Assembly (NCBI GenBank): GCA_946645685.1
Contig: CAMPCJ010000009.1
Coordinates: 1 to 32,857 of the forward strand
Direction: 5' to 3'
DNA length: 32,857 nt
Origin: an uncultured Clostridia bacterium
Lineage (GTDB): Bacteria > Bacillota > Clostridia > Oscillospirales > SIG627
The position numbers were made by a program, and so were the translations under genes. Every line of letters begins with the position of its first letter. The stretch's first letter is position 1. Under the pieces are notes generated by a model that was given only the letters and a program-made list of their open reading frames with translations, made no database searches and was not told the DNA's origin. Positions 21,965 through 30,034 of the stretch are shown in pieces.

Positions 21965-23071
21965 TTATTTTCCCTCCTTTTTGCGGAAGACGATCCGATA
22001 GTTGATGAAGAAGGAGCAGGCGATCACGCAGAAATAGATCAAGCCCACCACGATGCTGACAATGGAATTGCTGGTGAGGTGGAAGCCCTGCTGAACCTGA
22101 CTCATGCCCCGGGTGATGAAGGAAATGAAGAAGCAGGACAGGAACATCAGAAGCGGGTTGAAGGAGGCGAGCCAGGAGGTCATGATCGCGGTGAAGCCCA
22201 TATTGTTCGTGGTGTCGCCGGAAAGACCCGGCCCCGTTCTGGCGATCAGGAAAAAGCCCACCAGACCGGCGATGGCGCCGGAGAGGATCATGGTGCGGAT
22301 GATGACCTTCTTGACGTTGATGCCGATGTATTTTGCGGTATTGACGCTTTCACCCACGACGGAGATCTCATAGCCGTGCTTGCTGTATTTGAGGTAGACG
22401 AACATGACCAGCGTCAGCAGAACGAAAACGACGACGGTGGGGAGCATATTGTTGTAGATCTTGGGAAGAATGCCGTTTGTCAGCGTGGGGAACTGCGCCG
22501 AACCGCTGCTGATCCAGGAGGCGCGGCAGTAAAGCACGATGCCCGTGGCGATGTAGTTCATCATCAGGGTGAAAAGCGTTTCATTGGTGTTGAAGAACGC
22601 TTTGAAAAGGGCGGGGATCAGCGCCCAGATAATACCCGATACCAGGGAGGCGGCGAACATCAGCAGCAGGAGAAGCCATTCCGGGATCTTGCCGCCCAGG
22701 AAAAAGGACAGGGAATAGGAGCAAAGGCAGGCGATCAGGATCTGCCCGTTGCCGCCCAGATTCCAGAATTTCATTTTGAAAGCGGGGATCAGCGCCATGG
22801 AAACGCCCAACAGCAGGGCGGCGTCCAAAAGCAAAAGCCAGATCTTGCGCTCCGTGCCGAAGGCGCCTTTGAAGAGGCAGGTGAAGAAGTAGAGGGGGCT
22901 TTCGTCGGAAAAGGCGGCGCAGATCAAACCGGAAAGAAGAAGCCCTCCCGCAATGGCGATGGCGTAAACGAGGATCTTTTTCCAGATCGGGATATTGACC
23001 CGTTTGATGATGTGAAAGGGAAGTCCCTGATGCTGCTTCGGCATAGAAGCGGGACCGTTTTTTTGTTCCAT
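21965..23071 (-). CDS. nupP: Nucleoside ABC transporter permease (NupP/YufP-like)
   Basis: 368 aa, BPD_transp_2 family. Hallmarks: FWNLGGNGQILIACLCSY, KAFFNTNETLFTLMMNYIATGI and the coupling loop YEISVVGESVNTAKYIGINVKKVIIRTMILSGAIAGLVG. It pairs with the next permease. ATG 23071 is chosen because GAGGAG lies 10 nt upstream; a GTG at 23080 sits against that ribosome binding site. It follows the ATPase gene by 16 bp. Confidence 0.87.
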   Translation of the reverse strand: MEQKNGPASMPKQHQGLPFHIIKRVNIPIWKKILVYAIAIAGGLLLSGLICAAFSDESPLYFFTCLFKGAFGTERKIWLLLLDAALLLGVSMALIPAFKMKFWNLGGNGQILIACLCSYSLSFFLGGKIPEWLLLLLMFAASLVSGIIWALIPALFKAFFNTNETLFTLMMNYIATGIVLYCRASWISSGSAQFPTLTNGILPKIYNNMLPTVVVFVLLTLVMFVYLKYSKHGYEISVVGESVNTAKYIGINVKKVIIRTMILSGAIAGLVGFFLIARTGPGLSGDTTNNMGFTAIMTSWLASFNPLLMFLSCFFISFITRGMSQVQQGFHLTSNSIVSIVVGLIYFCVIACSFFINYRIVFRKKEGK

Positions 23072-23087
23072 GGTGTTCACGCTCCTC

Positions 23088-24773
23088 TTACTTGTCGGTT
23101 TTCGTCATGAGAAAGCCGATCTCCTCTTTTGTGACGCTTCTGGCGTCAACGATACCGGTGACGCGCCCCGCGTTCATCACAAGGATCCTGTCGCAAAGAC
23201 CCAAAAGAACGTCCAGATCCTCTCCCACGAAGATCACGGCGGCGCCGTCTTTTTTCTGCTTGCTGAGCAGATTATAGATCAGATAAGACGAGTTGATGTC
23301 CAACCCTCTGACCGGGTACGCCGCCATCAGCACCTTCGGGGCGGAGGAGATCTCCCTGCCCACCAGCACCTTCTGTACGTTTCCTCCGGAGAGCTTGCGC
23401 ACCGGCGTGTGCAGATCGGGGGTGACTACCTCCAGCCCTTTGACGACTTCATTGGCAAGGGTTTCCGGGCGTTTGCGGTTCAAAAGGATCGACTTTCCCT
23501 TGCGGTAACTGCGCAGCATCATATTGTCGATGATGTCCATGCTGCCTACCAGCCCCATTCCCAGGCGATCCTCCGGCACGAAGGAAAGGCGGACGCCCAG
23601 CTCGCGGATCTGCAGCGGCGTTTTATCCCGCAGGCTCATGACCTCGTCCTCGTTGAAGAGGATCTTTCCGTCGTTCACCAACGCGCGGATCTCTTTTTTG
23701 CTCTTCCCGGTAAAGTCCACCGGGGTGCCGTCTTCGTAGTGAAACTTTCCCTGTGCGGCAAGGGCGATCACCTGCCCCATGGTCTTATGGAAAAAGGAGA
23801 CGGGCAGGTTCTTTTTGGGACGATTGAAAATGATCGACCCGGAATCGAGCTTTTGCAGACCGGCGATGGCTTCCAGCAGTTCCTTCTGCCCGCTGCCGGC
23901 GATGCCGGCGATGCCGAGGATCTCACCGCTTTTCGCGGTGAAGGAAACGTGATCCAGCACCTTGACGCCTTCGGCGTTGGTGCAGTTGAGATCCACGATC
24001 TGGAGCCTGTCCGCCGTGTCTTTGACCTGCTCCCGGTCGATGTTGAGGGTGATCTTTTTGCCCACCATCATTTCCGTCAGCTGCTGCACGTTGGTTTTCC
24101 CGGTTTCCACCGTGGCGATGTGCTGTCCTTTGCGAAGCACCGCCACGCGATCCGAGATCTCCATGACCTCGTTCAGCTTGTGGGTGATGATGATGATGGA
24201 TTTGCCGTCGTCCCGCATGGCGCGAAGAACGGCGAACAGCTTTTCGATCTCCTGGGGGGTGAGCACGGCGGTGGGCTCGTCCAGAATGAGGATGTCCGCC
24301 CCCCGGTAAAGAACTTTGATGATCTCCACGGTCTGCTTTTCAGACACGCTCATTTCATATATCTTTTTGTCGGGATCGATGTGGAAGCCGTAGCGGTCAC
24401 ACATTTCCCCGATCGTTTTTTTCGCGTTTTTAAGGTTGTATCCGGACCCGTTGTTGACGCCTAATACCACGTTTTCGGCGGCGCTGAAAACGGGGATGAG
24501 TTTGAAGTGCTGATGGATCATACCGATCTTTTGATCGAAGGCGTCCTTCGGCGAGCGGATCGCCGTTTCCTTGCCCCGTATGAGGATCCTGCCGCTGTCC
24601 GGATAGTAGATCCCGGCAAGCATATTCATCAGCGTTGTTTTCCCGCATCCGTTTTCGCCGAGAACGGAAAGGATCTCACCGCGAAGAACGTCCATGGAAA
24701 TGCCGTTGTTCGCCACGAGGGATCCGAAGGCTTTGGTGATGTTTTGAAATTCGATCAATACTTCTTTTGCCAC
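23088..24773 (-). CDS. nupO: Nucleoside ABC transporter ATPase (NupO/YufO-like), two ABC domains
   Basis: 561 aa. NBD1: Walker A LGENGCGKTT, signature MSVSEKQTVEI (the SVxxKQ form usual for sugar/nucleoside importers), Walker B LILDEPTAVLT, H-loop IITHKLNEV. NBD2: degenerate Walker A GIAGSGQKELLE and LSGGNVQKVLVGREI, then VLMAAYPVRGLD. The reduced second site is normal in this family, although PVRGLD replaces the usual PTRGLD. GTG 24773 is chosen because GGGAG lies 7 nt upstream. It powers the two permeases downstream and receives substrate from the BmpA-type protein encoded upstream. Confidence 0.9.
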   Translation of the reverse strand: MAKEVLIEFQNITKAFGSLVANNGISMDVLRGEILSVLGENGCGKTTLMNMLAGIYYPDSGRILIRGKETAIRSPKDAFDQKIGMIHQHFKLIPVFSAAENVVLGVNNGSGYNLKNAKKTIGEMCDRYGFHIDPDKKIYEMSVSEKQTVEIIKVLYRGADILILDEPTAVLTPQEIEKLFAVLRAMRDDGKSIIIITHKLNEVMEISDRVAVLRKGQHIATVETGKTNVQQLTEMMVGKKITLNIDREQVKDTADRLQIVDLNCTNAEGVKVLDHVSFTAKSGEILGIAGIAGSGQKELLEAIAGLQKLDSGSIIFNRPKKNLPVSFFHKTMGQVIALAAQGKFHYEDGTPVDFTGKSKKEIRALVNDGKILFNEDEVMSLRDKTPLQIRELGVRLSFVPEDRLGMGLVGSMDIIDNMMLRSYRKGKSILLNRKRPETLANEVVKGLEVVTPDLHTPVRKLSGGNVQKVLVGREISSAPKVLMAAYPVRGLDINSSYLIYNLLSKQKKDGAAVIFVGEDLDVLLGLCDRILVMNAGRVTGIVDARSVTKEEIGFLMTKTDK

Positions 24774-24814
24774 GTATGTTCTCCCTTTAAATAGAAGCGG
24801 TAAAAATGACACGT

Positions 24815-24841
24815 AGGGTTGCCGCGTAAAGCGGCAGCCCT
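24815..24841 (-). other. Hairpin between bmpA-like gene and ATPase gene
   Basis: Minus strand AGGGCTGCCGC/GCGGCAACCCT: an 11-bp stem with one mismatch and no immediate U-tract. A hairpin after the binding-protein gene often stabilises that part of the mRNA and lowers read-through. Confidence 0.6.
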
Positions 24842-24869
24842 ATATGTCCTGGTTTATTGGCTTGGGGAT

Positions 24870-26153
24870 TTATTTGATGGTGATGCCGTCGATGATGACG
24901 TCAAAGTAAGGAGCGGAGCGGAATTCGCTTTCGGCGAAGTAGGTGACGCCGCCTTCGGTCTTGATGACGTTGGTCTCGCCCACGAAGGTGCCGTCGTCGT
25001 CCACGTCCGCGTTGTAAGCGGTCAGATGGCCTTCCGCGTCAGCGGTGATGTAGGAAGCCTTGCTGAAGTCGGAGGTGTCCGCCAGCGCGTTCTTCACGGT
25101 GAAGGTGGCGCAATCAAAGACTTTGAGGGTGCCCGCTTCCAGCTGCGCTTTCACTTCTTCCAGCTTTTCCGCGGTGTCGGGAGCGGCGTTCTTACCAAGA
25201 TCGGTGAGAAGCACGGACTCGGTAGCCATGGTGCCGGTCCAGTCGTCGGGGATGTTTTCACCCTTCAGGGTGCAGTCGATGGCGTATTCAAAATAGGGAG
25301 CCCAGTTGATCCGGGAAGCGACCACGAAGGTGTCCTTGCCGGTAGAGCCGTTGTAAGCGACGTTGGGGATCTTCGCTTCGTCGCAGGCGGTGGGAGCGCC
25401 CATGGAGTCGGCGTGCTGGCTGATGAGCTTGCAGCCGTCGGCGATCAGCGCCTGAGCGGTGGTCTTTTCAGCGGTCTCGTCATACCAGGAGTTGGTGTAC
25501 TGAACTTCCATGGTGGCGTTGGGAACGATGGACTTGGCGCCCAGATAGAAGGAGGTGTAACCGGAGATCACTTCGGCGTAGGGGAACGCGCCCACGTAGC
25601 CGATCTTGGCGTTTTCGTCGGAAACGGCGCCGGTATCGTCACCGTAGAGCTCCACGAGCTTCAGACCGGCGGCGACGCCAGCCAGGAATCTGCCTTCATA
25701 GATGGAGGCAAAAGCGTCCTGGAAGTTGGCGACGGAAGCGGTGTGGGCGTTGGTGCCGGTGGCGTGGCAGAACTGAACGTCCGGGAATTCCTTCGCGGCT
25801 TTGAGCATGTAGGGCTCGTGGCCGAAGGAGTCGGCGAAGATGAGGCCGTAACCGTCGTCGGCAAATTCAGCCGCCTTGTTGTAGCACTCTTCTCCTTCGG
25901 GAATGTCGGTGACGATGGTGTACTCCACGCCCTTGTTGCCGCACGCGGTCTTGAACGCGTCGATGAAGTTCTTGTCATAAGTGGAGTTTTCGCCGTGCAG
26001 GCAGATCAGAGCGACCTTCAGGTCAGCCTTTTCGACGGGGGCTTTGCTGCCTCCCTCGGCAGGCTTGCCGGTCTCATTGGCGGGCGCCGCGGAGCAGGCG
26101 ACCAGAGCCAGGATCATGACCAGCGTGAGGAGAACGGAGAGAAACTTTTTCAT
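24870..26153 (-). CDS. bmpA: BmpA-family nucleoside-binding lipoprotein
   Basis: 427 aa. Lipobox ILALVAC (Cys20), a short linker, then a two-lobed periplasmic-binding fold of the BMP/Med family: KVALICLHGENSTYDKNFIDAF, GYGLIFADSFGHEPYMLKAAKEFPDVQFCHATG, IGYVGAFPYAEVISGYTSFYLGAKSI and CKLISQHADSMGAPTACDEAKIPNVAYNG. The last ~90 residues (from about TLKVFDCATFTVKNALAD) form an extension seen in this group. Known members bind purine or other nucleosides. AAAGGAAG precedes the ATG. It lies 77 bp after xpt, with an AT-rich inverted repeat TATGTAA-N5-TTACATA (26180-26198) between, and is likely co-transcribed from the purine-riboswitch promoter. Confidence 0.9.
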   Translation of the reverse strand: MKKFLSVLLTLVMILALVACSAAPANETGKPAEGGSKAPVEKADLKVALICLHGENSTYDKNFIDAFKTACGNKGVEYTIVTDIPEGEECYNKAAEFADDGYGLIFADSFGHEPYMLKAAKEFPDVQFCHATGTNAHTASVANFQDAFASIYEGRFLAGVAAGLKLVELYGDDTGAVSDENAKIGYVGAFPYAEVISGYTSFYLGAKSIVPNATMEVQYTNSWYDETAEKTTAQALIADGCKLISQHADSMGAPTACDEAKIPNVAYNGSTGKDTFVVASRINWAPYFEYAIDCTLKGENIPDDWTGTMATESVLLTDLGKNAAPDTAEKLEEVKAQLEAGTLKVFDCATFTVKNALADTSDFSKASYITADAEGHLTAYNADVDDDGTFVGETNVIKTEGGVTYFAESEFRSAPYFDVIIDGITIK

Positions 26154-26230
26154 GGGAGATGCTTCCTTTCAAAATAATTTATGTAAAAAAATTACATACG
26201 AGAGAAAAAGAAATCGCGCACAGGACAAAC

Positions 26231-26806
26231 CTATGAGCGAAAGCGGACGCCCCCCTCCGGGGACATTTCATCGATGATCGCCAGGGATTCCACCCGCAGA
26301 CCGGCCTTCCGCAGCGCGTCGCCGCCCTTCTGGAAGCCCTTTTCCACGGCGATGAGGGCGCCGGCGATCTTGGCGCCGCCCTGCCGGGCAAGCTCCGCCA
26401 GCCCTTTCAGCGCTTCTCCGTTTGCCAGAAAATCATCCACCAGGAGAACGGTGTCGCGCCCGGTGAGATACTCCGCCGAGACGGTGGCGGTATAGAAGGT
26501 GTTGTGGGTGTAAGAAAACACCTTGGCCTGCAAAAGGTCGCCGGAGACGTTGGCGGTTTTGCTTTTCTTGGCGAAGACCATGGGCACGTTCAAGCGAGAA
26601 GCCACGGCGTAGCCCAGGGCGATGCCGCTTGCCTCCACGGTCAGAACCTTGGTGACGGGCACACCGGCGAACAAACGGGCGCCTTCGGACGCCATTTCAT
26701 TCATAAAGGGCACGTCGATCTGCTGATTCAAAAAGGAGCCGACCTTCAGCACGTGACCGGGCAGAACTTCGCCTTCCCGCAGGATCTTTTCTTCCAGTGC
26801 TTTCAC
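26231..26806 (-). CDS. xpt: Xanthine phosphoribosyltransferase
   Basis: 191 aa, standard length. It converts xanthine (and often guanine) plus PRPP to XMP. Family sequence: MKALEEKILREGEVLPGHVLKVGSFLNQQIDVPF at the N terminus, KVLTVEASGIALGYAVA, and the PRPP loop LLVDDFLANGEALKGL. GTG 26806 is the start, with AAAGGAG 8 nt upstream; the longer in-frame reading upstream is the riboswitch. Regulation by the purine riboswitch is direct. Confidence 0.96.
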   Translation of the reverse strand: MKALEEKILREGEVLPGHVLKVGSFLNQQIDVPFMNEMASEGARLFAGVPVTKVLTVEASGIALGYAVASRLNVPMVFAKKSKTANVSGDLLQAKVFSYTHNTFYTATVSAEYLTGRDTVLLVDDFLANGEALKGLAELARQGGAKIAGALIAVEKGFQKGGDALRKAGLRVESLAIIDEMSPEGGVRFRS

Positions 26807-26825
26807 GCGCGTCTCCTTTCCAACG

Positions 26826-26850
26826 AAAAAGACAGGAGGACCCTCCTGTC
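26826..26850 (-). terminator. Terminator of the purine riboswitch
   Basis: Minus strand: GACAGGAG-GGTC-CTCCTGTC, then TTTTTCG. A neighbouring ATTGGCAGA (26849-26857) is complementary over 9 nt to TCTGCCAAT on the 5' side of aptamer P1, which supplies a mutually exclusive fold. Confidence 0.88.
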
Positions 26851-26880
26851 TGCCAATCTCCTGAAAAAAAGGAAATCGTA

Positions 26881-26942
26881 CCAATAGTCGCAACTTGGCG
26901 TGCGGTAGATACTTTCGGGCCATACATCCGAAATTATATTGG
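26881..26942 (-). promoter_or_regulatory. Purine (guanine-type) riboswitch aptamer upstream of xpt
   Basis: Minus strand: P1 CCAATA/TATTGG, then TATAATTTCGG, L2 containing TGTATGG, CCGAAA, J2/3 AGTATCTACC, a short P3 arm CGCA/TGCG, and J3/1 GACTATTGG. The C in GACTAT is the position that selects guanine/hypoxanthine (U in adenine aptamers). P3 is shorter than usual (about 4 bp). Ligand binding should favour the terminator and lower xpt and transporter expression. Confidence 0.87.
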
Positions 26943-26971
26943 CAGATCGTTGTATTAGATTTTCTGACTCC

Positions 26972-27000
26972 ATTATACAAAGTCGAATGGGAAAAATCAA
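26972..27000 (-). promoter_or_regulatory. Sigma-A promoter of the xpt-bmpA-nup operon, with an upstream palindrome
   Basis: Minus strand: TTGATT (26995-27000), 17-bp spacer, TATAAT (26972-26977). A perfect palindrome TCGACAAATTGTCGA (27002-27016) abuts the -35 and may be a protein-binding site. Confidence 0.85.
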
Positions 27001-27061
27001 GTCGACAAATTGTCGAAAAAGAGGGGCATTTTCTGTTTCTTCTGTACAAATTGACGAAAGA

Positions 27062-27097
27062 AAAAGGCGGCATAAGTTGTGCTTTATGCCGCCTTTT
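27062..27097 (-). terminator. Terminator of the DUF1846-galE-vanY-parvulin operon
   Basis: AAAAGGCGGCATAA/TTATGCCGCCTTTT: a 14-bp perfect stem with an 8-nt loop and a TTTTTC tail on the minus strand. Confidence 0.92.
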
Positions 27098-27129
27098 ATT
27101 TTGATCAACTACAATATGTAGTGGTTTCC

Positions 27130-27879
27130 TTACAGAATGCCGCTCCGATCCACGGGGTAGAGGATGCGCAGCTGGCGCATTTTGCTCTCGTACACCTCGC
27201 GTTGTTTTTCCGCCAGGAGCTTTTCCGCCACCTCATCCTTCACTTCCTCGAAGGAGGGCGCCTTGGCGGGGTTCTTTTCATTCACCCGGATGAGGTGGTA
27301 GCCGAACTGGGTGCGCACCGGTCGGGAGATCTTGCCGATCTCCAGGGCGAAGGCGGCTTCCTCGAATTCCGGCACCATCTGCCCTTTGCCGAAGGCGCCC
27401 AGGTCGCCGCCCCGCTGAGAGGAGGGGCAGGAGCTGAAGACTTTAGCGGCTTCTTCAAAGGTCATCTCACCCTTTTCGATCTTCTCCAGAACCTCGTTCG
27501 CCTTGTCTTCGCTTTCCACCAGGATGTGGCTGGCGGAAACGGTCTCTTCTCCCTGAAATTCCTCGGGATGAGTGTCAAAATACGCCTTCACTTCCTCCGG
27601 GGTGACCTTAGCTTCCCGCAGCACCTTTTCCACGTAGAAGTTGGCGAGCAGTTCGTTTTTCAACTTTTCCAGCTCCTCCCGGAACTCCGCGTCCTGCTCC
27701 AACAGATTCTTCTTCGCGTCGGTGAGGACCAGCTCTTTGTTGATGATCTGCTCCAGCATGATCTGCCGTCCCCGGGGATTGTCATACTCCTTGCCGCGGG
27801 GTCCCATGGAGCGGATCGCCCGGGTGACGTCTTCGTCGGTAATGGTTTTCAAGCCTACCTGTGCCAATACGTTTGCCAT
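27130..27879 (-). CDS. Cytoplasmic peptidyl-prolyl cis-trans isomerase (parvulin)
   Basis: 249 aa. Residues 1-105 form a SurA/PrsA-like helical chaperone region (TITDEDVTRAI, RQIMLEQIINKELVLTDAKK); residues ~113-205 form the parvulin domain (VSASHILVESEDKANEVLEKIEKGEMTFEEAAKVFSSCPSSQRGGDLGAFGKGQMVPEFEEAAFAL, ending RTQFGYHLIRV). There is no signal peptide or lipobox, unlike PrsA, so a cytosolic location is expected. AAGGGAG precedes ATG 27879, 19 bp after the vanY-like gene. Confidence 0.93.
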   Translation of the reverse strand: MANVLAQVGLKTITDEDVTRAIRSMGPRGKEYDNPRGRQIMLEQIINKELVLTDAKKNLLEQDAEFREELEKLKNELLANFYVEKVLREAKVTPEEVKAYFDTHPEEFQGEETVSASHILVESEDKANEVLEKIEKGEMTFEEAAKVFSSCPSSQRGGDLGAFGKGQMVPEFEEAAFALEIGKISRPVRTQFGYHLIRVNEKNPAKAPSFEEVKDEVAEKLLAEKQREVYESKMRQLRILYPVDRSGIL

Positions 27880-27898
27880 ATTTATATCTCCCTTTTCA

Positions 27899-29014
27899 TC
27901 AGTCTCTGTAAACGCTGTCAAATCCGAAATACGCTTCCATGGTGATCCAGTCGCCGTTGTTGTAGAGAACTTCGGCAAGCTCTTTGCCCACGTAGCGGTA
28001 ATGCCACTGCTCGTAGATGTAGCCCGTTTCATCCGTTTTGTTTTCGGGGTAGCGCTGGATGAAGCCGTATTGCCAGGCGTTTTCGTTCAGCCAGTCCATA
28101 ACGGGCGCGTTGGCTGGGAGACGGGCGGTATCCCTGCCGGAGGCGGTGATGTCCATGGCGAGCCCGGTGTGATGCTCGGAATGCCGGGGCTTGGCGCTGT
28201 AGGTCATCGCTTCTTCCAGGCCGTCGGTCTTCACATAATTGTTGAAGATGGAGGTCTGGTCGGAGATGTTCCGCACGCCGCTCTTGATCTTGAGGTTGGC
28301 GTTGATGTCGGCGGGGGCGCCTTTCTTCATTTCAAACCAGGCGCTTTCCGTTTCCGGACGCAGGGAGCGACTCCCGTCGCCGGTGGAAGAGAAGCCCTCG
28401 GGCACGGTGTAGCTCTTGTTGACGATGAGAAGTCCGTTTACGGTCGCCAGACCGTCCTTCACCACGATCTCAAAGCCCCGGAAGGTCTTATAGGTGCCGT
28501 CGATCAAATTGCCTTTTTCATCAAAGGGGGAGCGGACGGAGAGGGTGACCTCCTTCACGGCGCGCCTGCCGTCGTCAGCGACGGCAACGTAGGTGAGGGC
28601 GTAGTCGCCCGCCTTGGAAAGGTCGAAGCTGCCTTCCACGGTCACCGGGTAGGTTTTCCCGGTCTCATCCGCGGCGCTGACCCCTTCCAGCGGGTCGAAG
28701 AGCGAGGCGATCTTGCCTTCCACAACCACGGAGGAAAGCGCCTCGGGCGCCTGAATGACCGGGAGGGGAGCGGCGGGCTGCCGCGGGGGCTCCGTGGCGG
28801 TTGCGGGAGCGTCCGCTGCCGTTGTTCCGGCGGCGGGGGAGAGAGGAGCGGGCTTTGAGAAGAGAGAGCAGCCGCCCACCACCGCCAGCCCCAGAATGAT
28901 CAGAAGGATGACGAAAAAGGCGACGCGGTTCGTGCGCTTTTTCCGGCGGGGGCGGCGGTTGGCAGAACCGCTTTGTGCGCGGGGGGCGGGGTTTCTTTGC
29001 GGGGCGGGCGTCAT
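27899..29014 (-). CDS. VanY-type D-alanyl-D-alanine carboxypeptidase (peptidase M15B)
   Basis: 371 aa. A basic cytosolic tail and a membrane helix (about 31-48; the VVGGC that ends it might act as a lipobox) are followed by a Pro/Ala-rich linker, an Ig-like domain of about 75 residues (AADETGKTYPVTVEGSFDLSKAGDYALTYVAVADD) and the M15 catalytic domain. Zinc and catalytic residues: SEHHTGLAMDI (H281, D288) and YEQWHYRYVG (E335, H338). It trims the terminal D-Ala of peptidoglycan stem peptides at the cell surface. No van regulators are nearby, so a housekeeping wall-maturation role is more likely than glycopeptide resistance. ATG 29014 overlaps the galE stop (ATGA). Confidence 0.93.
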   Translation of the reverse strand: MTPAPQRNPAPRAQSGSANRRPRRKKRTNRVAFFVILLIILGLAVVGGCSLFSKPAPLSPAAGTTAADAPATATEPPRQPAAPLPVIQAPEALSSVVVEGKIASLFDPLEGVSAADETGKTYPVTVEGSFDLSKAGDYALTYVAVADDGRRAVKEVTLSVRSPFDEKGNLIDGTYKTFRGFEIVVKDGLATVNGLLIVNKSYTVPEGFSSTGDGSRSLRPETESAWFEMKKGAPADINANLKIKSGVRNISDQTSIFNNYVKTDGLEEAMTYSAKPRHSEHHTGLAMDITASGRDTARLPANAPVMDWLNENAWQYGFIQRYPENKTDETGYIYEQWHYRYVGKELAEVLYNNGDWITMEAYFGFDSVYRD

Positions 29015-30021
29015 TTTGTGCCTTCCTTCCTTTTCAACATATAGTTCCAGCCGTCGCGGCACATATCGTCCACGTTATAGGCGGCGTGCCAGCCCAGCAG
29101 ACGGGCGGCTTTTTCCGTATCGGCGTAGCAGGTGGCGATGTCGCCGGGGCGCCGGGGGGCGATCACGTAGGGAATGGTGACGCCGCTGGCTTTTTCAAAG
29201 GCGTGCACCAGCTCCAGCACGCTGGTCCCCTTGCCGGTACCCAGGTTGATGGCTTCCGCGCCGGTGTGCTCAAAGGCGTATTGCAGCGCCATCAGATGCC
29301 CCTTCGCCAGATCCACCACGTGGATGTAGTCCCGCACACCCGTTCCGTCGGGGGTGTCGTAATCGTCCCCGAAGACGCTCAGCCGGGGCAGTTCCCCGGT
29401 GGCGACCTTTGCCACGTAGGGGAAAAGGTTGTTGGGGATGCCGTTGGGGTTTTCACCCAAAAGCCCGGTGGGGTGGGCGCCAATGGGGTTGAAGTACCGC
29501 AGCAGAACGACGCTCCACTCGGGATGCGCCACGGTCTCGTCCGTCAGGATCTGCTCCAGCATCCGCTTCGTCCAGCCGTAGGGGTTGGTGGCGGAGGTGG
29601 GCATATCCTCCCGGAAGGGGACGGGATTGTTCATCCCGTACACCGTGGCGGAGGAAGAAAACACGAACACGTGGCAGTGCGCTTTTTCCATGACCTGACA
29701 AAGGGTGACGGTGCCGGAAATGTTGTTCTCATAATACGCCAGGGGCAGGCGGACGCTTTCTCCTACGGCTTTCAGCCCGGCAAAATGGATCACCGCGTCG
29801 ATGGCGTTTTCGGAGAAAATGCGCTCCATGGCGGCGCGGTCGCGGATGTCCGCTTCATAAAACTTCGGACGCTTGCCGGTGACCGCTTCGATTTTATCCA
29901 CCACGTCCGGAGAAGAGTTGCACAGGTTGTCCGCGATGACAACGTCATAGCCGGCGCAGAGAAGCTCCGCCGCCGTATGGGACCCGATGAAGCCGGTCCC
30001 GCCCGTTACTAAGATCTGCAT
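29011..30021 (-). CDS. galE: UDP-glucose 4-epimerase
   Basis: 336 aa, extended SDR. NAD-binding TGGTGFIG (residues 6-13), catalytic SSSATVYG and YGWTK (Y148, K152), and sugar-nucleotide features (RYFNPIGAHPTG, RDYIHVVDLAKGH). It interconverts UDP-glucose and UDP-galactose, for galactose use or surface glycan precursors. AAGGAG precedes ATG 30021. It sits 13 bp after the DUF1846 gene and is coupled to the vanY-like gene. No galK or galT is near, which favours the glycan-precursor role. Confidence 0.96.
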   Translation of the reverse strand: MQILVTGGTGFIGSHTAAELLCAGYDVVIADNLCNSSPDVVDKIEAVTGKRPKFYEADIRDRAAMERIFSENAIDAVIHFAGLKAVGESVRLPLAYYENNISGTVTLCQVMEKAHCHVFVFSSSATVYGMNNPVPFREDMPTSATNPYGWTKRMLEQILTDETVAHPEWSVVLLRYFNPIGAHPTGLLGENPNGIPNNLFPYVAKVATGELPRLSVFGDDYDTPDGTGVRDYIHVVDLAKGHLMALQYAFEHTGAEAINLGTGKGTSVLELVHAFEKASGVTIPYVIAPRRPGDIATCYADTEKAARLLGWHAAYNVDDMCRDGWNYMLKRKEGTK

Positions 30022-30034
30022 ATCGTGCTCCTTA

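Noticed and set aside
26180-26198. AT-rich inverted repeat between xpt and bmpA as a terminator
   Set aside because: Stem is only 7 A/T-rich pairs and the Ts are in the loop; more likely weak structure in the leader.
27899-29014. VanY-type gene as a glycopeptide resistance determinant
   Set aside because: No vanRS, vanHAX or related genes nearby; it sits in a housekeeping operon with galE and a parvulin.
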